From: UBA1206 sp045600105 | Lineage (GTDB): Bacteria > Bacillota > Clostridia > Oscillospirales > CAG-382 | Length of the DNA stretch: 64,000 bases | NCBI GenBank assembly: GCA_045600105.1 | Contig: JAZRXG010000021.1 | Coordinates: forward strand, 15,554-79,553 | Direction of reading: 5' to 3' | Part shown: positions 60,159 through 64,000 of the stretch, in pieces | Layout: every line of letters begins with the position of its first letter | Numbering within the stretch: position 1 is the stretch's first letter | Translations under genes and position numbers: made by a program | Notes under the pieces: model-generated | Seen by the model: only the letters and a program-made list of their open reading frames with translations | What the model was told of the DNA's origin: nothing | Databases searched by the model: none

Positions 60159-60860
60159 CTAAAACTCGAACTGGTTGTTGTATTTCATCGGAAGGCCTTC
60201 TTTGTACATATGGCCGGTATCCGAAAGAGTGAGCATGACGGGGGTGGTGTCCTTTCCCTCGGCGGAGCCGAAACGGAAAACGGTGACGCCCGACTGCGCG
60301 ATATCCATATTCGCCCAGAAAACGGTGGGTGCTATGTTGAGCAGGTGCGAGATCCAGTTGGAGCCGAATCCGTGATGGCAGAACACGGCGATGCGCGTGT
60401 TGTTCTCACGCACCGTGTGGTATATGCCGCCCTCGCGGATATAGCCCTGACGGGCGAGAAATTCGTCGGAAGCGTCGCAGATTCGCTTGAAGCCTTCCTT
60501 TGCCCTCGTTCCCGCAAAGCAGGGCGCTTCGTACCATTTGTCTCCCATATACTCGGGATGCGAACGCAAAAACGCGTTTTCCCCCGCGAACGCCCACATT
60601 CTGACGCCGTTTTTGGTGGTGAAATATTCGGCTGCCGCCAAGTTTTCGGACGTCCACGGCTCTATCTCGAGCTCTTTGCCGAGGATCTCGCAGAGCGGAC
60701 GCGCGGTCTCCTGAGCGCGTACCATCGGCGACGAATATATCCTGTCCATTCCGTAGGTGGCAAGTCTTTTGCCTATCCCCTCAGCCTGTCTTTTTCCGAG
60801 CGGCGTGAGGTCGTCGGGCGTGTAGGTGGGGTTTCCGTGACGCACTATGTATAAAAGCAT
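60159..60860 (-). CDS. Histidine phosphatase family protein
   Basis: 233 residues. The phosphohistidine motif LLYIVRHGNPTY is at the N-terminus with DRIYSSPMVRAQETA, and the second His is in VFCHHGFGSNWISHLL. Relatives are phosphoglycerate mutases and phosphatases; substrate cannot be told. It starts five bases after the stop of the exported cohesin-like protein, so the two share an operon. Confidence 0.9.
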   Translation of the reverse strand: MLLYIVRHGNPTYTPDDLTPLGKRQAEGIGKRLATYGMDRIYSSPMVRAQETARPLCEILGKELEIEPWTSENLAAAEYFTTKNGVRMWAFAGENAFLRSHPEYMGDKWYEAPCFAGTRAKEGFKRICDASDEFLARQGYIREGGIYHTVRENNTRIAVFCHHGFGSNWISHLLNIAPTVFWANMDIAQSGVTVFRFGSAEGKDTTPVMLTLSDTGHMYKEGLPMKYNNQFEF

Positions 60861-60865
60861 TCTTA

Positions 60866-61519
60866 TTACCTCTTTTTCTTTTTGATGACTATAACGCAGA
60901 TAACGGCAATTACCGCGACAGCGGCACCGATCACGGCGTAGATCCAGGCGGAAGAGCCGCCTTCGTCATCTTTCGGCGTATCGGAAGCCGCGGCGCTTGC
61001 TTCGTTTTCGGCATTTCCGAGGACGCAGGCGTATTCGCAGCCTTCGCCCTTGATCTCAACGGGTTTTCCGTCGGCAATGACGACTCCGCAGAACACCTCG
61101 TCTGTCGGGTCGACGGTCAGCTTGGTCCCGCCTTCCTTGAGCACGTTGAACGTCACGGTCACCGAATAGCCGTTTTCGTTAAGCGGTTCGCATTCGACGG
61201 CGGAAGCGCCGAGCACTATCCTTCCGGCTCCTTCGTTCGTTACGATGTTCGCGAGTTCTTCGGCGTCTTTCCATTTTTCCGGAAGAGACTGTTTGACGGA
61301 GACCGCTTCAAGGCAAGACGTGTCGTAGGACACGGCAAAGCAGATGCCGGAAAGCCCGACGTCGGTCGTTATATCGGTGAGGCTGAACGTGACGGTGAGC
61401 GTGCCGTCTTCGCAGTTTCCGTCCGCGCTTATCTTATATCCGCCTTCTGCCGACGCGGAAAGCGCGAAAAATGCCAGACAGACGACGAGAGACAGGAACA
61501 TAGCTGTTTTTCTTTTCAT
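60866..61519 (-). CDS. Exported, membrane-anchored cohesin-like domain protein
   Basis: 217 residues from the ATG at 61519. Signal peptide ending ALSASA-E. The beta-sandwich (GTLTVTFSLTDITTDVGLSGICFAVSYD, GRIVLGASAVE, TVTFNVLKEGG) resembles cohesin or similar carbohydrate-surface domains. A linker with SSAWIYAVIGAAVAVIAVICVIVI forms a C-terminal membrane anchor and a Lys/Arg tail. It could hold dockerin-bearing proteins on the cell surface, but no dockerin gene is seen in this window. Confidence 0.6.
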   Translation of the reverse strand: MKRKTAMFLSLVVCLAFFALSASAEGGYKISADGNCEDGTLTVTFSLTDITTDVGLSGICFAVSYDTSCLEAVSVKQSLPEKWKDAEELANIVTNEGAGRIVLGASAVECEPLNENGYSVTVTFNVLKEGGTKLTVDPTDEVFCGVVIADGKPVEIKGEGCEYACVLGNAENEASAAASDTPKDDEGGSSAWIYAVIGAAVAVIAVICVIVIKKKKR

Positions 61520-61672
61520 ATAAATACCCCGCTTTCTTTTATTCTTTCGACATATTATAGCAAATCCGTTCGGCTTTGTCAACGAATACGAAAAGGCAAA
61601 GAAAAAAATATTGACAAAAGACGGCGTTTATAATAAAGTAAACGTAATAAATCAAAAACGGAGGCGGTCTTT

Positions 61673-62644
61673 ACGGTAAGAAAGATCAACGGCTCGTGGA
61701 TAGAATTCACGCACCACAACATCGCGGAGGGAGCATATTACACCCCGATGTGCCGCGCGTTCACCGAAAATCAGTGGAGAGCGAAGATACGGGAGATGAA
61801 AAAGCTCGGCATGACGTATCTGCAGCTTCTCTGCACGTCGCTCGCCTACGCCGACAGAGCCGAAGCGTATTTCAGAACGGACATATATCCGTTTGCGGAC
61901 GATCTTCTCTGCTCTGACCCGATAGGCGTACTGCTCGACGAAGCCGACAAATGCGGAATGAAGGTGTTCGTTTCGGTCGGCTACTACGGCGACTGTTATC
62001 ACGCGTACACCAACATGACGTCGGAAGAGGTCAGATCCCGCGCTTTCAGAGCCATGGAGCAGCTTTACTCGCTTTACGGGCACCACGAATCGTTTTACGG
62101 CTGGTATCTGCCCGACGAGGTCGGCGCCGACCCGTGCTATCCCGAGGAATTCATAAACTATGTCAACGCCTACGCTAAAGAGGCGAAAGCGCTTGACAAA
62201 ACACACAAAATATTCATAAGTCCCTACGGAACGCGGGGCATCGTCGCGGACGACGCGTTCATCAGATCGCTTGAAAGGCTCGACGCCGATTTCATAGCGT
62301 ATCAGGACGAGGTCGGAGTTATGAAGTCGACGCCCGACGAAACGCCGCGCTTCTTCGAATCGCTGAAAAAAGCGCACGACAAGGCGGGCAGAGCCGAGCT
62401 TTGGGCAAACGTCGAGACCTTCGCGTTCGAGGGAACGCGCTACCGTTCGCCGCTCATTCCGGCAAACGCCGAAAGGCTATACGCCCAGCTTGCCGCCGTT
62501 TCAGACTATGCGAAAGAGACTGTCTGCTACGAATACATCGGCATGATGAACGAGCCCGGGACGATCGCCTATTGCGGGCATCCTGACTCGATAGAATATT
62601 ATCGAGGCTACAAAAAGCTCATCGACGACGGAAGAATTGTATAA
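61673..62644 (+). CDS. DUF4434-like TIM-barrel protein, non-exported, non-standard start
   Basis: About 323 residues. The conserved N-terminus VRKINGSWIEFTHHNIAEGA lies upstream of the first ATG (61748) and aligns with ITGTFIQPW of the exported relative at 25026. Between ggagg (61660-61664) and this block no ATG, GTG or TTG is in frame; ACG at 61673, eight bases from ggagg, is the best candidate. EMKKLGMTYLQLLCT, SFYGWYLPDEVGADP and ELWANVETFAFEG are barrel strands, with Asp-Glu in LPDEVG and Glu in NVETF as possible catalytic residues. No signal peptide. Probably a cytoplasmic glycosidase. Confidence 0.65.
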   Translation, partial: TVRKINGSWIEFTHHNIAEGAYYTPMCRAFTENQWRAKIREMKKLGMTYLQLLCTSLAYADRAEAYFRTDIYPFADDLLCSDPIGVLLDEADKCGMKVFVSVGYYGDCYHAYTNMTSEEVRSRAFRAMEQLYSLYGHHESFYGWYLPDEVGADPCYPEEFINYVNAYAKEAKALDKTHKIFISPYGTRGIVADDAFIRSLERLDADFIAYQDEVGVMKSTPDETPRFFESLKKAHDKAGRAELWANVETFAFEGTRYRSPLIPANAERLYAQLAAVSDYAKETVCYEYIGMMNEPGTIAYCGHPDSIEYYRGYKKLIDDGRIV

Positions 62645-62673
62645 AAATCGAAACGCTCCGGTTTCCCGGAGCG

Positions 62674-63005
62674 TCAGACTGAAGACAAAGTCAAATTTTC
62701 AAAATAATACTAATAAAGCGAACAAGGATGGCTGCAAAATGCCTTCCTCCGGGAGGAAGGGGGACCGCGTCAGCGGTGGAAGGAGCCCGTGAAACGTGAA
62801 TTTACTGAAAAAGTTTCGCTTTTCGCACTCTCCCTCAGTCGCCTATCGGCGACAGCTCTCGCATCTGCTCGGTCACACTCGGGGTCTGACACCGCACTGC
62901 GGTGTCATTCAACACCCTCGTGCCGTTTCACTACCTCCCGGAGGGAGCCTTTTTAGCAATTCGCCTTATCTGTAAATATTATTAATGGATTTGTCTTCAG
63001 TCTGA
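62674..63005. mobile_element. 332-bp MITE-like element with perfect 16-bp terminal inverted repeats
   Basis: Left end tcagactgaagacaaa (62674-62689) and right end tttgtcttcagtctga (62990-63005) are exact inverted copies. The interior has no gene and many short stems. Relative to the partial copy at 50195 it holds an extra block of about 75 bases (62859-62933) that contains its own gacaccgca/tgcggtgtc hairpin. No clear target duplication is seen. Confidence 0.75.
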
Positions 63006-63074
63006 ACCCGCGGACTATCCGCGGGTTTTCTCATACAAGAAAGCGGCTTGTGCTGTAACCATGGCACAAGCCGC
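63006..63074 (+). terminator. Two hairpins right of the element
   Basis: acccgcgg/ccgcgggt with tttt (63006-63030) is a good terminator. gcggcttgtgc/gcacaagccgc (63043-63074) is a second perfect 11-bp stem without a long T run. Confidence 0.7.
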
Positions 63075-63153
63075 ATTTCTGCCGTCAGGCGAATTTGCCG
63101 AGGCCAAACTTACTTCTCTCACATATTGAGAAAAAATTTCACAAACTGTGCGC

Positions 63154-63182
63154 TTGTTTATGCTCGTAAAATATGGTATATT
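63154..63182 (+). promoter_or_regulatory. Promoter of the truncated XRE gene
   Basis: TTGTTT, 17-base spacer, TATATT. Confidence 0.5.
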
Positions 63183-63238
63183 ACTATCACCGGTAAAACA
63201 TAGAATTTGCGCAAATACTGACAGAATGGAGATATGGT

Positions 63239-63373
63239 ATGAAATTGAATTTTGGAAATCAAATACGTTTAAACCGACGACGAATGAATCTCACTCAAGA
63301 ACAATTGGCTGAAAAGTTCGGGACATCTCCGCAGGCAATTTCCCGATGGGAAATAGGTGTTTCCCCAAGTTAA
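63239..63373 (+). pseudogene. Truncated XRE-type regulator
   Basis: 44 residues: FGNQIRLNRRRMNLTQEQLA then EKFGTSPQAISRWEIGVSPS and a stop. It holds the helix-turn-helix up to the point where relatives normally continue with YPDI and a long C-terminal domain. The rest is gone, so it is probably a broken gene. Codon use and AT content differ from the bulk of the window, suggesting transfer. Confidence 0.7.
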
Positions 63374-63893
63374 AGAAACTGCCACAAAACCCACGCTTAC
63401 GATGCTACAATTCATTTGTTTATAGATACAAAAACAAGAAAGAAGTTCAATGATAACAGATTGCTCAACGAATTTAATTAAGTATGGAATCTGAAACGAA
63501 CAAGGTTAAGATATTCATAGACTATACCCCAAATCACAGACAGTGACAAAACCTCATCTTGTAGAATAGATGCAGCCGAAAGTTTTGTCATGCCAAGGCA
63601 GTAACACAGTAAAGAAAATTCTCACGGATGAACCGTTCCAACGAAAACAGCAGAATGAAAATTGCAATCATAAAACGAGGGGTATCAGCTAAGAAAAACC
63701 GTCAGACGAATGACGGTTTTTCTGTTCATATTTCTGTGCTACAATAAACTGGTATGACAGACGAAAAAACATTGCCCAAGTCGAAAAAATCTTTGCAGGA
63801 TTTTTCATTTTCCGGGGGAAATTTCGCCGCGGAAGTTGTCTTGTCTATATGAAAGCATCAGATCCAATCCGTATCGGAAGGAGGGACGCAGTT
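63374..63893 (+). other. Decayed AT-rich stretch without an intact gene
   Basis: Short open stretches in several frames are interrupted by stops; none matches a family I recognise. A good terminator hairpin, aaaaaccgtca/tgacggttttt, sits at 63694-63721. The last 100 bases carry the leader of the sigma gene. Confidence 0.5.
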
Positions 63894-64000
63894 TTGGAAG
63901 ATCAAAAACAGACGCAGGCGCGGGAGCGTGAGATCGTCGCCGCATTCTGGAACCGTGACGAGACTGCCATCGAAGCGTTCACCGCATACGACGGCGGACG
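63894..64000 (+). CDS. ECF-type sigma factor, N-terminal part (cut by window edge)
   Basis: TTG start at 63894 with aaggaggg eight bases upstream. The visible residues (EREIVAAFWNRDETAIEAFT) resemble the first helix of the two sigma factors at 51621 and 55081 (DREIVKLYFARNEQALRETE). The 3' part lies outside the window, so what follows it is unknown. Confidence 0.6.
   Translation, partial: MEDQKQTQAREREIVAAFWNRDETAIEAFTAYDGG

Noticed and set aside
1..64000. tRNA, rRNA or tmRNA genes
   Set aside because: I noticed no GGTTCRANTCC arm with matching acceptor stem and no rRNA signature. A covariance scan would be needed to exclude them fully.

Overview
The window looks like the chromosome of an uncultured Clostridia (Firmicutes) bacterium, probably from an animal gut. 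This rests on gene content and order, not on any database search: a Prp-processed L27 with the MLRLSIQFF leader, the rplU-prp-rpmA-obgE order, phoH-ybeY-era-recO-mutS2, SpoVG, MutS2, PerR with rubrerythrin, Gram-positive type lipoproteins, and vigorous ggagg ribosome binding sites. Base composition is close to balanced for most of the window and becomes AT-rich only after about 63,040.

Left part (1-12,300): a partial sugar 1-kinase (NahK-like), a LytTR regulator with its membrane partner, a repeat-rich surface protein coupled to a GH36 alpha-galactosidase, the Mg2+ transporter MgtE behind a structured leader, upp-ung, a cytoplasmic sialidase-like protein and a GH25 lysozyme with an apparent ATA start. 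Middle-left (12,300-21,200): core translation and cell-wall genes (hflX, rpmE, prfA, obgE, rpmA, prp, rplU, spoVG, murC, rpmB). 21,200-30,500: acetyltransferases, a 955-residue lipoprotein followed by a DUF4434-like exported protein, a four-gene overlapping operon (tsaC-type, coaE, lytic transglycosylase, acetyltransferase) and metA behind nested hairpins.

30,475-36,061 is the phoH-ybeY-era-recO-mutS2 housekeeping operon. 36,120-43,720 holds an orphan solute-binding lipoprotein and a purine salvage/uptake operon in which xpt is followed by a guanine-type riboswitch variant, a terminator and a BMP-type nucleoside ABC transporter. 43,868-45,272 is a two-gene unit of a small double-VYAGP zinc-ribbon protein and a radical SAM/SPASM enzyme, a possible peptide-modification system. 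46,770-50,101 encodes L-rhamnose catabolism with a rhamnulokinase-rhamnose isomerase fusion plus the aldolase.

50,464-55,635 carries two tandem copies of an ECF sigma factor gene overlapping a gene for a single-pass membrane protein with a short cytoplasmic tail and an extracellular leucine-rich-repeat domain. Each copy has a housekeeping-type promoter and an ECF-type promoter (TGNNAC-N17-CGTTA). A third sigma gene is cut by the right edge. 57,794-60,056 holds an ABC-ATPase gene and an XRE regulator behind a leader peptide and two tandem terminators, which looks like translation-dependent attenuation. The right end (62,674-63,900) has a 332-bp MITE-like element with perfect 16-bp terminal inverted repeats, a truncated XRE gene and a decayed stretch.

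The strongest candidates for undescribed biology are the sigma/LRR modules, the VYAGP protein with its radical SAM partner, and the attenuated ABC-ATPase operon.
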